The translations under genes were made by a program, and so were the position numbers. From positions 1 to 25,576 of the forward strand of contig CAZFJW010000008.1 of the NCBI GenBank assembly GCA_964519355.1: a stretch of DNA of 25,576 bases, read 5' to 3'. The notes under the pieces are model-generated. The model had not been told where the DNA came from. It did not search any database and saw only the letters and a list, made by a program, of their open reading frames with translations. Shown here piece after piece: positions 13,248 through 20,890 of the stretch. Source of the stretch: CAZBEA01 sp964519355. GTDB taxonomy: Bacteria > Patescibacteriota > Microgenomatia > Levybacterales > GWA1-39-11. How positions within the stretch are numbered: the stretch's first letter is position 1; each line of letters opens with the position of its first letter.

Positions 13248-13875
13248 CTACCTCAAAAAAGAAGAGTGGTACCTCGAGGTTTGGAATAAAATCGTTAAAG
13301 ATGAAACTGATTGGTGGGAACAAGACATTCAAAAAATGGCGCACAATCCTACTGACAAACAACTCCAGGAAATGAAGGAACTTCTAAAAGATAAGGAGAA
13401 AAGAGATTTTTCTGATGAGGAAGCAAGGGATGCTCATATAAGATTGTTTACAATATTTTCCATCGCTACATCAATGGGAGTTAAAAAAACCTATGATGAA
13501 AAGCGAGATAAAAGAATTAAAGAATGGAAAAAACGAGACAGACTCAAGAACAAAAGAGTTTTATCAGTTATACCATTCGATAATATTACATGCTCTAAAT
13601 GTAAGTCATTAATGGAGTACAGATGGAGTGATTTGTGGGAAGAAAGCGGCAAAAACCCCGTTGAGAAGGTTATGTTCTTTTATAGATGTCCTAACGAATG
13701 CATGAATAAACTTATTTTTGAAGACGGCATGCCATGGATTTCAAAGGAAAATAATAAGTGTGCAATTTGTGATTCAGACAGGCAATCCACTGTAACGAAA
13801 GACAATCAAGGGAAAATATATATCATTTATGAATGCGTTCGTTGTAAAAGCAGACAGGTAGAATCGGACTTTTAA
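13225..13875 (+). CDS. Charged protein with C-terminal zinc knuckles
   Basis: The protein has 216 aa. The N-terminal half is helical, rich in Trp, Lys and Glu (DETDWWEQDIQKMAHNP, then a basic helix around 95-110). The C-terminal half has cysteine pairs CSKC (about 123-126), CPNEC (about 155-159), CAIC (about 179-182) and CVRC (about 204-207), enough for two zinc ribbons. I do not recognise a family; a nucleic-acid-binding role is possible. It is the last gene of the plus-strand module, starts within the preceding short gene, and converges with the NurA-like gene, the two stop codons overlapping by four bases. Confidence 0.75.
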   Translation: MKPKLLHSYLKKEEWYLEVWNKIVKDETDWWEQDIQKMAHNPTDKQLQEMKELLKDKEKRDFSDEEARDAHIRLFTIFSIATSMGVKKTYDEKRDKRIKEWKKRDRLKNKRVLSVIPFDNITCSKCKSLMEYRWSDLWEESGKNPVEKVMFFYRCPNECMNKLIFEDGMPWISKENNKCAICDSDRQSTVTKDNQGKIYIIYECVRCKSRQVESDF

Positions 13876-15212
13876 CGAGAAGCTATGTTATTCCTAGCAA
13901 ATTTCTCAAGAATAACGGAACTTGGATGATTAGAAAGTGATACTAGGTTGTTAACCAAACTAACAGGAATCAAGGAGCTATCATACATATCACATTTAAG
14001 TTTTTTTATGTTTTGCAGAATAATATCAATGTGTGGAAAATCTTTCGCTTCAGGATTTACAGCTATGTTTCCAGTTGGTAAAGTAACCACATAAATTCTA
14101 TCATCGTCTGCTTTGTAAATTACCTTTCTTCCATAGTATGTTGTACTTCCATAAGGGTCTTTGGCGTCTGGTCTCCCTGGAATAATATAGCGATAAATAT
14201 AATCATTGTTTAATAATATTGCAGTGCCTGGGGTAAGTTTATCGGCTATTTCATCAGCGTGCTCTACAAAGGCTCCGCTCTTCTCGAGGCCTGCCAAATA
14301 AATACTATGCTTTTCAATTAAATATATAATTAAAGCTTTCATTGGTTCGTGAATATTTGCAGTTTGTCCAAAAAAGGCAAGCTGGCCATCTTTTATAAAC
14401 AATACCTCGTTGAGTAAGCTTGGTTTTATTTGAAGAATAACCCAAATTAAGTGTATTAGAACAACTTGCTCCAACACATTTCCCAGATACCCGATAATTC
14501 CTCCTGCGCCTATTTCATTGTCTATAATTTCGTGCAATCTGAAAGTATCAGTTAAATAAATAATTTCCTTACATGACGGACACTTGAATGTATAATCTTT
14601 TTCCATTTCTTCAGTCTTCAATTTAATATCCCTTTGGCCACAGGTAGGACAACTTGCGAGATTCCAAAAGGAAATAGATGTATGGAAGTCTTCAAAGAGA
14701 AGCCACTTAAATGATTCAATAAATTTCTTATCACCTTGAGGATTTTGCATAAAGAAGTCGTAAATAGATTTTCTAACGGAGTTTTTTAATGTATCCATTC
14801 CAGAAACTCGTATGTTTTTTGTTGGAAGTATAAATTTAAGTCTTTGAATTTCTTTTAACTTTGAAATCTCTGAAGGCTCGATAAATGGCTTTATATATAG
14901 ATTTTCTAAGTCAGCCATGGTGAAATATAAAGCTCCAAATTGGAAAAAGGTCAGCACTGAGGACGGAAATTCCCTTCTAACTGGTATTTCTGTACGTCCA
15001 CCATCGATAGCAATAACATTCTTAATTGGATTTGAGGTCAAATTTTTAACAGTATAAATAGGAATCTTATCGAAATCTACATCTTCTATGTCTTTAGGAT
15101 AATCACAATTTGCAAGAAACCCTGATACATCAGGGTCATTTATTATAAAAGAATGTGACGATTTGCTAGCGTATTCTGAAGGACGACGCCCCCGCCTACT
15201 TGTATATGACAT
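13872..15212 (-). CDS. nurA: NurA-type nuclease with inserted zinc ribbon
   Basis: The protein has 446 aa. NurA proteins are Mn-dependent 5'-3' exonucleases/endonucleases that work in a complex with the HerA translocase. The expected first motif VIAIDGGRTE carries the metal-binding Asp (D70), and a second, LFIKDGQLAFFG, carries D275; HADEI and YYGRKVIY segments follow in the family order. Between them is a zinc ribbon (C188, C191, C211, C214) that many archaeal NurA proteins lack. The start ATG overlaps the HerA stop (TAATG), as in herA-nurA operons generally. The pairing with a HerA-type gene greatly strengthens the call. Its product probably forms the nuclease half of a DNA-end-processing or restriction-like machine. 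Confidence 0.78.
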   Translation of the reverse strand: MSYTSRRGRRPSEYASKSSHSFIINDPDVSGFLANCDYPKDIEDVDFDKIPIYTVKNLTSNPIKNVIAIDGGRTEIPVRREFPSSVLTFFQFGALYFTMADLENLYIKPFIEPSEISKLKEIQRLKFILPTKNIRVSGMDTLKNSVRKSIYDFFMQNPQGDKKFIESFKWLLFEDFHTSISFWNLASCPTCGQRDIKLKTEEMEKDYTFKCPSCKEIIYLTDTFRLHEIIDNEIGAGGIIGYLGNVLEQVVLIHLIWVILQIKPSLLNEVLFIKDGQLAFFGQTANIHEPMKALIIYLIEKHSIYLAGLEKSGAFVEHADEIADKLTPGTAILLNNDYIYRYIIPGRPDAKDPYGSTTYYGRKVIYKADDDRIYVVTLPTGNIAVNPEAKDFPHIDIILQNIKKLKCDMYDSSLIPVSLVNNLVSLSNHPSSVILEKFARNNIASR

Positions 15213-17206
15213 TAGTTTAATGAGAACTTATCTATTTGCACAGGAACAACAAATGGATTTGAATAAGTTTTCATTCGAACAAACCCCTTGTCATTGCTTG
15301 CACTAAACCTAATAAGTCCGTCAGCAAAGTCTCCAAAGTCATAATATTTTCGAATTTCTTTTAACTCATCTTCATTATTAAGATGAGCAATGAACCAGTT
15401 CTGCGTGTTTTTTAATATGTTAGAACTGATAGAAGTTACCTCCTGAGTTGCATAAAGAATGCCTATATTTAGCTTAGCCCCCTCTTTGGCAAGTCTGTTA
15501 TACACTTGGCTTAAATCTTTATCATCTTTTTTAGGAAATAGATTATGTGCTTCTTCAAAATACATTTGTATGTAATTGTTTGGAGTGTTATTAATGAAAT
15601 TATTCATCCCATCTCTAAATATCCTCCAGCAGATTTTTTCTGAATATAACTTAATAATTTCGGGGTCACCCTGTGAGAGGTCTGCAATTACAATCTTGCC
15701 TTCGCGAAGTTGTTCAAGTATTTCCTCTGAATATGGCTTATCTGATGTTGGAGTATGCAAACGCTCTGCGCTTTTTAATACTCTAAAACCAGCACAATCA
15801 GCTGCCTTGGCACTTCCTGGCTTATATTTTCTCGTGAGTATTATTAATATTGCCTTTAAATCGTCATCTGCCCAATCTCTCCCTTCATGACTATCTTTAT
15901 ATTTTTTAAAGAAATCATTATCATCTCCCATTGCATCCCAAACTGCTGTAAACCAATTAATTGCTTGGTCGTATGTGATTCCCTGGTCAGGAGTTATCCC
16001 AGTCAATTCATTCAACTCTTTTTGACCTACAAACTGCACTTTATCATCTGCATGTTTGAAACCTGCTAGATGCAAACAGCATTTATATGCTGATAATTTT
16101 CTAGCATGTCGAACAGCGAAAGATTTATCATCCTTTTTTTCTTCTGGTATTCCAAAATCAACATTTAAGAAATTTTGCACGAATCGCGTTTCGTCTTCAA
16201 ATAGTAGCGACCTTACCAGCTCAAACCCTGCATCAATGTCTTTGAAAAAATTTGTTTTCATAACTTTGAAGCCAGGCTTTTCCAATATGCTGAACCTTGT
16301 TACTTGGTCTTTATATATTTCAAAAATAGCTGTACCCTCATCTTGTAAATTTGCATTAGCATATTCTCCGTTTACATCAAAAATGATTTGCCCAACTTTA
16401 AACTTAGGGAAACCAGTACTATCGTAAGTGTCAGTAACAGATTCAGGAGTACCATTGAATGTTTTTAGCTCATCTTTGGCATGATTACTCATCTCAACAG
16501 TCGTTTGAATAATCTTTTTAACTGTATTTGATTTTCCTGTTCTAGTCATACCAAAAAGTGCAGTTCTCTTCCCGAGAAAATCTTTAGGGTTTACATATAC
16601 AGGAACTTCTTCGTCATTTGTAGCAAATCTGAGACTTGAGCTATAACGTACTTTACCTAACTTAACATCTTTCTCATCTCCAGGCACTCCTTCACCATCT
16701 CTGAAATTTACAATCCTCTCTAATATTTTTCCAGTAGGTTTATATACAGAATAGTTGTGAGAACCATAAAAGTTTTCAACATCAGCACCGAAAAGCGTGT
16801 CTTCACCACTTTTATAAAAAGTTCCAAGTATCCTACATTCTAAACCTGAAAAACTAAACTGGTATTTTGTAAGAGGGTCTAATTGAGAATTCTCTCCTGT
16901 GGTTTGTAAATCATCTTTGTAATATTCAATAAGTGACTTTACATTATCGTCATCTGTTGGGAGAGAGGTGGGCTTAAGAGCTCGTAGTAAGAGGGCTTCT
17001 GAAACATTTTTTTCATTGTCATAAAAAGCTAATAAGAAAGTTCCTTGGGGAATACCATTTACCTTTTGTTTTTTTGAATCAGGAATGAGAAGGCATGCTT
17101 TATAGTAATCAAGGTAGAATGGGTTTCCAACTTTAGCATCTTCATCTTCACGAAGCTTAAAAATATCTACATTTGCTAATTCTTTTATTACGCTTGTAAT
17201 ATCCAT
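15212..17206 (-). CDS. herA: HerA-type hexameric DNA translocase ATPase
   Basis: The protein has 664 aa. The N-terminal part (about 1-210) has the place and length of a HAS-barrel domain. The Walker A is GMTRTGKSNT (219-228). IIFDVNGEYA (274-283) is the HerA-family signature around the first acidic strand. Walker B is MYFEEAHNLF (548-557). Then come RLAKEGAKLNIGILYATQE and NTQNWFIAHLNNEDEL, the sensor and arginine-finger region of the FtsK-HerA superfamily. It should form a hexamer that pumps double-stranded DNA into the NurA-type nuclease. A long insertion (about 340-480) lies between the Walker motifs. It sits between the methyltransferase (4-nt gap) and the nuclease (overlap) in one operon. 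Confidence 0.88.
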   Translation of the reverse strand: MDITSVIKELANVDIFKLREDEDAKVGNPFYLDYYKACLLIPDSKKQKVNGIPQGTFLLAFYDNEKNVSEALLLRALKPTSLPTDDDNVKSLIEYYKDDLQTTGENSQLDPLTKYQFSFSGLECRILGTFYKSGEDTLFGADVENFYGSHNYSVYKPTGKILERIVNFRDGEGVPGDEKDVKLGKVRYSSSLRFATNDEEVPVYVNPKDFLGKRTALFGMTRTGKSNTVKKIIQTTVEMSNHAKDELKTFNGTPESVTDTYDSTGFPKFKVGQIIFDVNGEYANANLQDEGTAIFEIYKDQVTRFSILEKPGFKVMKTNFFKDIDAGFELVRSLLFEDETRFVQNFLNVDFGIPEEKKDDKSFAVRHARKLSAYKCCLHLAGFKHADDKVQFVGQKELNELTGITPDQGITYDQAINWFTAVWDAMGDDNDFFKKYKDSHEGRDWADDDLKAILIILTRKYKPGSAKAADCAGFRVLKSAERLHTPTSDKPYSEEILEQLREGKIVIADLSQGDPEIIKLYSEKICWRIFRDGMNNFINNTPNNYIQMYFEEAHNLFPKKDDKDLSQVYNRLAKEGAKLNIGILYATQEVTSISSNILKNTQNWFIAHLNNEDELKEIRKYYDFGDFADGLIRFSASNDKGFVRMKTYSNPFVVPVQIDKFSLN

Positions 17207-17210
17207 ACTC

Positions 17211-18188
17211 TTATCTCGTTACAATTTGGGCATGTAAATCAGGATTTTTAAATCTTATGACTGACTGCTTCCCATATTCCTCATCAATTTCTAGTCCAAT
17301 CCACTTTCGGTTTAATTTTTCAGCAACATAACCAGTTGTGTTACTACCAGCGAATGGGTCCAAAATTAAATCACCCTCGTCAGTAAGAAAATCTATAAAA
17401 AATGATACTAACTCTGGCTGCATTCTAGCAGGATGGGGACGAAGTCCACGTTTCCTACATTCTTGCAAGAAAAAGTCATTGGAGTTTGTATTTGAGAAAC
17501 TAAACATGTTTGAGGGCAATCTTAGCTCTCGTTCCTCGTCCATTTTTTCAAGCTCAAGAACATTATGCATTATACTCCCGTTATGATTAGAAAGGAAGGA
17601 CCGTTCGCCAATTTTGTGTTCAGATGGTCGAACACCAGAATTGTAAGATTGTCGTTCAAGGAGTTTTAGCATACTCTTGCTATATGGCCGCAAAACTTTC
17701 TTGTTATCTGCTTTGGGATAATCTGATTTTGACATCCACCATACATGAGTAAAGCTATCGATTGTTCTGATTCTGTTGACAGTTACCCATTGAGCAGGTG
17801 ACGGTAGCCTAGATGGGTTATAGCAAACAAATTGTTGGCACAGTCTAAGTCCAGCTCCTTCACTATTAAGAAAGGCTAATAAAGATTCTAAATGCAATGT
17901 CGACTGAATGGGTCGCTCTGGCTCCCAGGAATTACCCATTTCTATAACAATTGAGCCATCTTCAGCTAATGTATCTGAGAGTAGTGGAGCAAGTCTCTGA
18001 AGCCATTGTTTATACTCTTCACCAATCTTATTTCCATACTTCTTTTTTTTATTCAATGGAAATGGAGGAGAGGTTATAATTAGTTGAACTTTGTTTTTGA
18101 GCTTTTTCCCAAGTGCACCTTTTAAAACTTTCTCGGTGTCACCAATAACATATTTGCCATATTTTGTTTGATAAAGTGTTCTTGCCAT
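17211..18188 (-). CDS. Site-specific DNA methyltransferase, beta class (likely N4-cytosine)
   Basis: The protein has 325 aa, the usual size for a stand-alone type II methyltransferase. The catalytic motif LIITSPPF (about 37-44) comes first and the AdoMet-binding motif ILDPFAGSNTTG (about 275-286) comes near the C-terminus; this permuted order defines the beta class. SPP[FY] catalytic motifs are typical of N4-cytosine enzymes, although some N6-adenine enzymes have them. The stretch between (CQQFVCYNPSRLPSPAQWVTVNRIR, IDSFTHVWWMSKS) is also common in this group. The target sequence cannot be read from the protein. It is the first gene of the MTase-HerA-NurA operon, so it would be made first, suiting a self-protection role. 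TATAAT lies 7 nt upstream of the ATG. Confidence 0.92.
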   Translation of the reverse strand: MARTLYQTKYGKYVIGDTEKVLKGALGKKLKNKVQLIITSPPFPLNKKKKYGNKIGEEYKQWLQRLAPLLSDTLAEDGSIVIEMGNSWEPERPIQSTLHLESLLAFLNSEGAGLRLCQQFVCYNPSRLPSPAQWVTVNRIRTIDSFTHVWWMSKSDYPKADNKKVLRPYSKSMLKLLERQSYNSGVRPSEHKIGERSFLSNHNGSIMHNVLELEKMDEERELRLPSNMFSFSNTNSNDFFLQECRKRGLRPHPARMQPELVSFFIDFLTDEGDLILDPFAGSNTTGYVAEKLNRKWIGLEIDEEYGKQSVIRFKNPDLHAQIVTR

Positions 18189-18195
18189 TTAGGTA

Positions 18196-18201
18196 ATTAT
18201 A
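18196..18201 (-). promoter_or_regulatory. -10 box of the MTase-HerA-NurA operon, leaderless layout
   Basis: A perfect TATAAT on the minus strand ends 7 nt before the ATG at 18188, so transcription would begin at or next to the start codon. There is no Shine-Dalgarno. The -35 is not clear: TTGTGG lies 14 nt upstream, shorter than usual. Confidence 0.5.
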
Positions 18202-18232
18202 TATTAGAGAACATGCCACAAGGAAGGCCACA

Positions 18233-18292
18233 ATTCATGTCTCAGCTTCATCTCACGGCATTATGACCCAACTGATATGTGAAGAGCTATGA
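18233..18292 (+). pseudogene. Last 20 codons of the polymerase-like gene (remnant)
   Basis: The frame IHVSASSHGIMTQLICEEL followed by TGA repeats the end of the protein encoded at 9559-10932, in the opposite orientation. It has no start and the upstream sequence is unrelated. It shows that the repeat was copied from a place where the recombinase and polymerase-like genes faced each other. Confidence 0.85.
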
Positions 18293-18477
18293 TAAATGGA
18301 ATATTAACTATTATTCTTTATCTTCATTAGAGTAGTCATTCAGCTTCATAATCGGAAAAAAGTTCGCCAATTATAGTACCGTCTTTTTAAAGGAGGTACC
18401 AGTCGTTTCTAGACGGAGGGGTTACTACTGCAAAAGCTGAGCCCTTTAAGGCTTCAGTACAGAGCGGGGGTCGCTTC

Positions 18478-18593
18478 TTATGAAACATAAGCTCGTGGAT
18501 GTAGGATTTGACGCATTGTAGCCATGGTATAATCAATCGGCTCATACTCTTGAAGCCAGTCATAGGTTTGAAAGCTGTTTAAGAGTGCCAGCA
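18478..18593 (-). pseudogene. Detached 3' tail of the recombinase gene at attR
   Basis: Read leftward from the attR core, the frame continues the recombinase after RNVL as the 36 codons beginning ALLNSFQ and ending at TAA (18478-18480). In the integrated state it is separated from the gene by the whole element. On excision it would be rejoined in frame. It is therefore not a decayed gene but the second half of a gene split by integration. Confidence 0.85.
18589..18593. other. attR core (CAGCA)
   Basis: Left of the core the sequence is element DNA identical to the reverse complement of 9263-9618. Right of it, from 18594, the sequence differs from attP and is taken as the original chromosome downstream of tRNA-Gln. 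Confidence 0.8.
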
Positions 18594-18707
18594 AGATTGG
18601 ACACCAAGCGACCGTAAGCTCTAAAAAAGCCCGATTCTGCTTACTAAGTGTCATTTTATTTTGGAAAGTCTCGGACTGTACCCTTGTTATTCAGAAATTT
18701 AGTAATT

Positions 18708-18956
18708 ATGAGTAAGTCGTTGACCTTCATTCCCGGAATCGGGAAATCTATCTCTAAAGACTTACAGGAAATTGGGATTAATTCAGTCGATGATCTTAAA
18801 GGAAAAGATCCCGAGCAGCTATATCAAATTTCAAACAAGCATGCGGGAAAGACCCAAGATAGATGCCTTCTTTATGTTTTTCGTTGTGGAGTTTACTACG
18901 CTAATGGCGGTCGTGATCCAAAAAAGCTTAAATGGTGGAATTGGAAGGATAGGTAA
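18708..18956 (+). CDS. Cdd1-type helix-hairpin-helix protein
   Basis: The product has 82 aa from the ATG at 18708; a GTG 60 bases upstream is in frame but encodes no family sequence. LTFIPGIGKSISKDLQEIGINSVDDLKGKDPEQLY is a helix-hairpin-helix unit, and the C-terminal block QDRCLLYVFRCGVYYA...PKKLKWWNWKD is diagnostic for the Cdd1/pathogenicity-locus family. These small proteins are of unknown function; HhH units usually contact DNA without base preference. It is the first chromosomal gene after attR, and the flanking position is probably chance. Confidence 0.9.
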   Translation: MSKSLTFIPGIGKSISKDLQEIGINSVDDLKGKDPEQLYQISNKHAGKTQDRCLLYVFRCGVYYANGGRDPKKLKWWNWKDR

Positions 18957-18975
18957 TATTTTATATAATGAACAT

Positions 18976-19215
18976 ATGAACAAAAAACAAATAATTGCTT
19001 TAGTTTTTGCGGGTATACTGTTGCTTCTTGGTTTACTATGGTTTTTGCAAGGCTCTGATCTTGTCCATATAAAACCAATTCTGTGTTTTGCCAATTGTCA
19101 GCCTATTACTGGAAAATCAACCACGTGGCAAATTATTGGCGGAGCTTGTTTTATGATTGGCTTGGCTATTACTTATATAAACTTGAAACGCTATTATTCT
19201 AAAAAAGTGAAATAA
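18976..19215 (+). CDS. Small two-helix membrane protein
   Basis: The product has 79 aa from the ATG at 18976 (MNKKQIIALVFAG...). Hydrophobic segments lie at about 5-24 and 50-69. Between them is a loop with two cysteines (PILCFANCQPITGKSTTW) that should lie outside the membrane. I do not recognise a named family. The next gene starts one base after its stop, suggesting an operon with the DUF1801 protein. Confidence 0.7.
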   Translation: MNKKQIIALVFAGILLLLGLLWFLQGSDLVHIKPILCFANCQPITGKSTTWQIIGGACFMIGLAITYINLKRYYSKKVK

Positions 19216-19216
19216 T

Positions 19217-19543
19217 ATGAACGAAGATGTCAGAAAATATTTTGAAAAACAAGAATCGCTTCAGTTGGAAATATTAAAAAGAATACGAAAGCTGATTCAA
19301 AAATTATCACCTCAGGCAGAAGAAATCATGAGCTATGGAGTACCAGCTTTTAGACTGAAAGGCGGTTTGATTATGTACGCGGCGTTTAAAGAGCATATTG
19401 GACTATATCCTGAACCAGCGACCATAAGGAGGTTTAAAAAAGAACTTAAAGGTTATGAAACCTCCGAAGGAACGATTAAATTCAAATTGGAAGAGCCAAT
19501 ACCATACGATGTAATTGAAAAAATTATTAAATATAAATTATAA
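19217..19543 (+). CDS. DUF1801 (YdhG-like) protein
   Basis: The protein has 108 aa, the usual length. The family pattern is clear: RIRKLIQKLSPQAEEIMSYGVPAFRLKGGLIMYAAFKEHIGLYP, then FKKELKGYETSEGTIKFKLEEPIPYDVIEKIIKYKL. DUF1801 proteins have a frataxin/YjbR-like fold and no settled biochemical function. It lies in a short run with small membrane proteins, with no sign of a dedicated promoter. Confidence 0.9.
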   Translation: MNEDVRKYFEKQESLQLEILKRIRKLIQKLSPQAEEIMSYGVPAFRLKGGLIMYAAFKEHIGLYPEPATIRRFKKELKGYETSEGTIKFKLEEPIPYDVIEKIIKYKL

Positions 19544-19553
19544 TAATTACATT

Positions 19554-19940
19554 ATGAAGACGTCGGAAAAAATAAAGAACATGCTATTTTGGGGATTTAT
19601 TTTATGGTTGGTTGGATATATCGCCGGTATTTTGTTATTTTTTGTTGTTCCTAAAGATTATATCGGTTGGATTATTACACCATTTGCGACTGTATTTACG
19701 ATTTGGGTATTGATGCGTAAGGTCAGGCGACCTGAATTGATGTGTTACTTCGGAACAGGTCTTATTTGGACGGTTATGGCAGTTTTACTTGATTACTTCT
19801 TTAATGTCGTCCCGTTCAAAATTGGAAACTCCTATTATAAACCGGATGTTTTCTTATATTATTTTCTCACTTTTACATTACCAATCGTTGTTGGATATTG
19901 GAAATATAAACATAAGGATCCAAAAGCAGAACTTTTTTAG
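19554..19940 (+). CDS. Four-helix membrane protein of unknown function
   Basis: The product has 128 aa from the ATG at 19554; the longer frame starting upstream overlaps the previous gene. Hydrophobic segments lie at about 9-30, 36-52, 63-82 and 97-115. The motif RRPELMCYFGTGLIWTVMA and the C-terminal YWKYKHK give no recognised family. It closes the small operon that starts after attR. Confidence 0.72.
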   Translation: MKTSEKIKNMLFWGFILWLVGYIAGILLFFVVPKDYIGWIITPFATVFTIWVLMRKVRRPELMCYFGTGLIWTVMAVLLDYFFNVVPFKIGNSYYKPDVFLYYFLTFTLPIVVGYWKYKHKDPKAELF

Positions 19941-19971
19941 CCTAATTGTTTAGATGTATTATGGACATTCA

Positions 19972-20012
19972 GGTTAGGGAGAGAATCCTAGCCCCGCAGC
20001 AAAGTCTTTTTT
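19972..20012 (+). terminator. Possible terminator after the small chromosomal operon
   Basis: GGTTAGG (19972-19978) pairs with CCTAGCC (19987-19993) as a 7-bp stem with one G-T pair and an 8-base loop. A run of six T follows but only after 13 more bases, so the fit to an intrinsic terminator is loose. Confidence 0.3.
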
Positions 20013-20148
20013 GTCTCATTGTTATTCATTTAATTGCTCGTTTTTCCAGCTGGAGGAACATCATTAACTACTAATCTAAAGCAAAATTCATTATTTCATT
20101 TTTTTAGTTGTTAAAGTGAATATATAATTGAATATCGATAATAATATA

Positions 20149-20177
20149 TTGATAAACGATAAATTCTCGGTTAAAAT
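20149..20177 (+). promoter_or_regulatory. Promoter of the DUF2975-XRE operon
   Basis: TTGATA (20149-20154), a 17-nt spacer and TAAAAT (20172-20177) predict transcription from about 20184. This decides the start of the next gene: ATG at 20194 lies just downstream, while the alternative TTG at 20128 lies upstream of the promoter. Confidence 0.6.
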
Positions 20178-20193
20178 ATTCCTAGGCAGATTC

Positions 20194-20673
20194 ATGAAAC
20201 AAGGTTCAACATTGTTTTTAAAAATCGTAATTTTTCTTATAGCAACAGGAGTTTTAGTAATTCTACTCTGGTTTCCACACATTGAAGGAAGAAATAGAAA
20301 TGCCGACTTTTTCACAATTTATTTCAAAGACGCATTTCTTGCTTATATCTATCTAACTTTTATTCCATTCTTTGGAGCACTTTTTCAGGCTTTTAAATTA
20401 CTCGGACATATTGAGCGAGGAAATGTATTCTCAGAAGTTGCTGTGAGGTGCCTTCGAAATATTAAATATTTTTCAATGGCTATGAGCCTTCTTATATCAG
20501 GAACTATGCCTTGGATAATTTCGTTTGCTGATCAAGACGATGCACCAGGAGTAGTACCAATCGTAGCCGTTATAATTTTTGCTTGCTTTGTAGTCGCCAC
20601 CGCTGCAGGACTATTCCAAACACTTCTTCAAAAGGCAGTCGACATAAAATCGGAAAACGATCTAACAGTATAA
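20194..20673 (+). CDS. DUF2975 membrane protein
   Basis: The product has 159 aa from the ATG at 20194, with AGG about 7 nt upstream and a promoter immediately before. Four hydrophobic segments (about 7-26, 45-65, 91-110 and 120-144) and the blocks YIYLTFIPFFGALFQAFKLL and GNVFSEVAVRCLRNIKYFS match DUF2975. Such proteins are typically encoded with a small XRE regulator, as here (10-nt gap). The pair resembles a membrane sensor and its DNA-binding partner, but the signal is unknown. Confidence 0.85.
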   Translation: MKQGSTLFLKIVIFLIATGVLVILLWFPHIEGRNRNADFFTIYFKDAFLAYIYLTFIPFFGALFQAFKLLGHIERGNVFSEVAVRCLRNIKYFSMAMSLLISGTMPWIISFADQDDAPGVVPIVAVIIFACFVVATAAGLFQTLLQKAVDIKSENDLTV

Positions 20674-20683
20674 GAAATACAGT

Positions 20684-20890
20684 ATGGCAATAAAAATCAA
20701 CATCGACATAATGCTCGCCAAACGTAAAATGAGCGTCACTGAGCTCACAGAAAAAGTAGGTATTACAATGGCCAATCTTTCAATTCTAAAAAATGGAAAA
20801 GCAAAAGCCATTCGTTTTTCAACTTTAGAGGCAATCTGCAAAGCATTAGACTGTCAACCTGGAGATATTCTGGAATACCAAGATGAGTAA
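20684..20890 (+). CDS. YozG-like XRE helix-turn-helix regulator
   Basis: The protein has 68 aa, a bare Cro/C1 domain: MSVTELTEKVGITMANLSILKNGKAKAIRFSTLEAICKALDCQPGDILEY is close to the YozG/YdaS-like regulators that accompany DUF2975 genes. It probably controls its own operon. Its 3' end overlaps the next start by eight bases, indicating co-translation with the membrane protein that follows. Confidence 0.92.
   Translation: MAIKINIDIMLAKRKMSVTELTEKVGITMANLSILKNGKAKAIRFSTLEAICKALDCQPGDILEYQDE

Larger units (their letters stand above)
2610..18593. mobile_element. Serine-recombinase integrative element in tRNA-Gln (copper resistance, replication, MTase-HerA-NurA)
   Basis: The left junction reads gatcgg-CAGCA-cgttac and the right junction reads gagtgc-CAGCA-agattg. 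An intact predicted attP, gagtgc-CAGCA-cgttac, is present inverted inside the element at 9258-9262 with its flanks. This lets both junctions be read at base level and predicts an empty site gatcgg-CAGCA-agattg. The recombinase gene lies at the left end and reads out through attL. Its missing 3' tail is found at the right end on the same strand, as expected if attP lies inside the gene in the excised circle. The length of about 16 kb, a polymerase-like gene and the absence of recognisable conjugation genes suggest an integrative plasmid-like or mobilizable element rather than a conjugative one. Confidence 0.88.
18233..18593. repeat. Inverted repeat at the right end of the element (361 bp)
   Basis: This is the reverse complement of 9258-9618 with no difference seen by eye. 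With 9258-9618 it flanks the 8.6-kb arm that holds the polymerase-like, small-protein and MTase-HerA-NurA genes. Homologous recombination between them would invert that arm. The gene-free stretch 18189-18707 therefore holds, in order, the MTase promoter, this repeat with its two gene remnants, attR, and about 110 bp of chromosome with no feature I can name. Confidence 0.9.

Noticed and set aside
20128..20193. Upstream extension of the DUF2975 protein from a TTG.
   Set aside because: A good promoter lies within this stretch, and the extension is polar and outside the family's conserved region.
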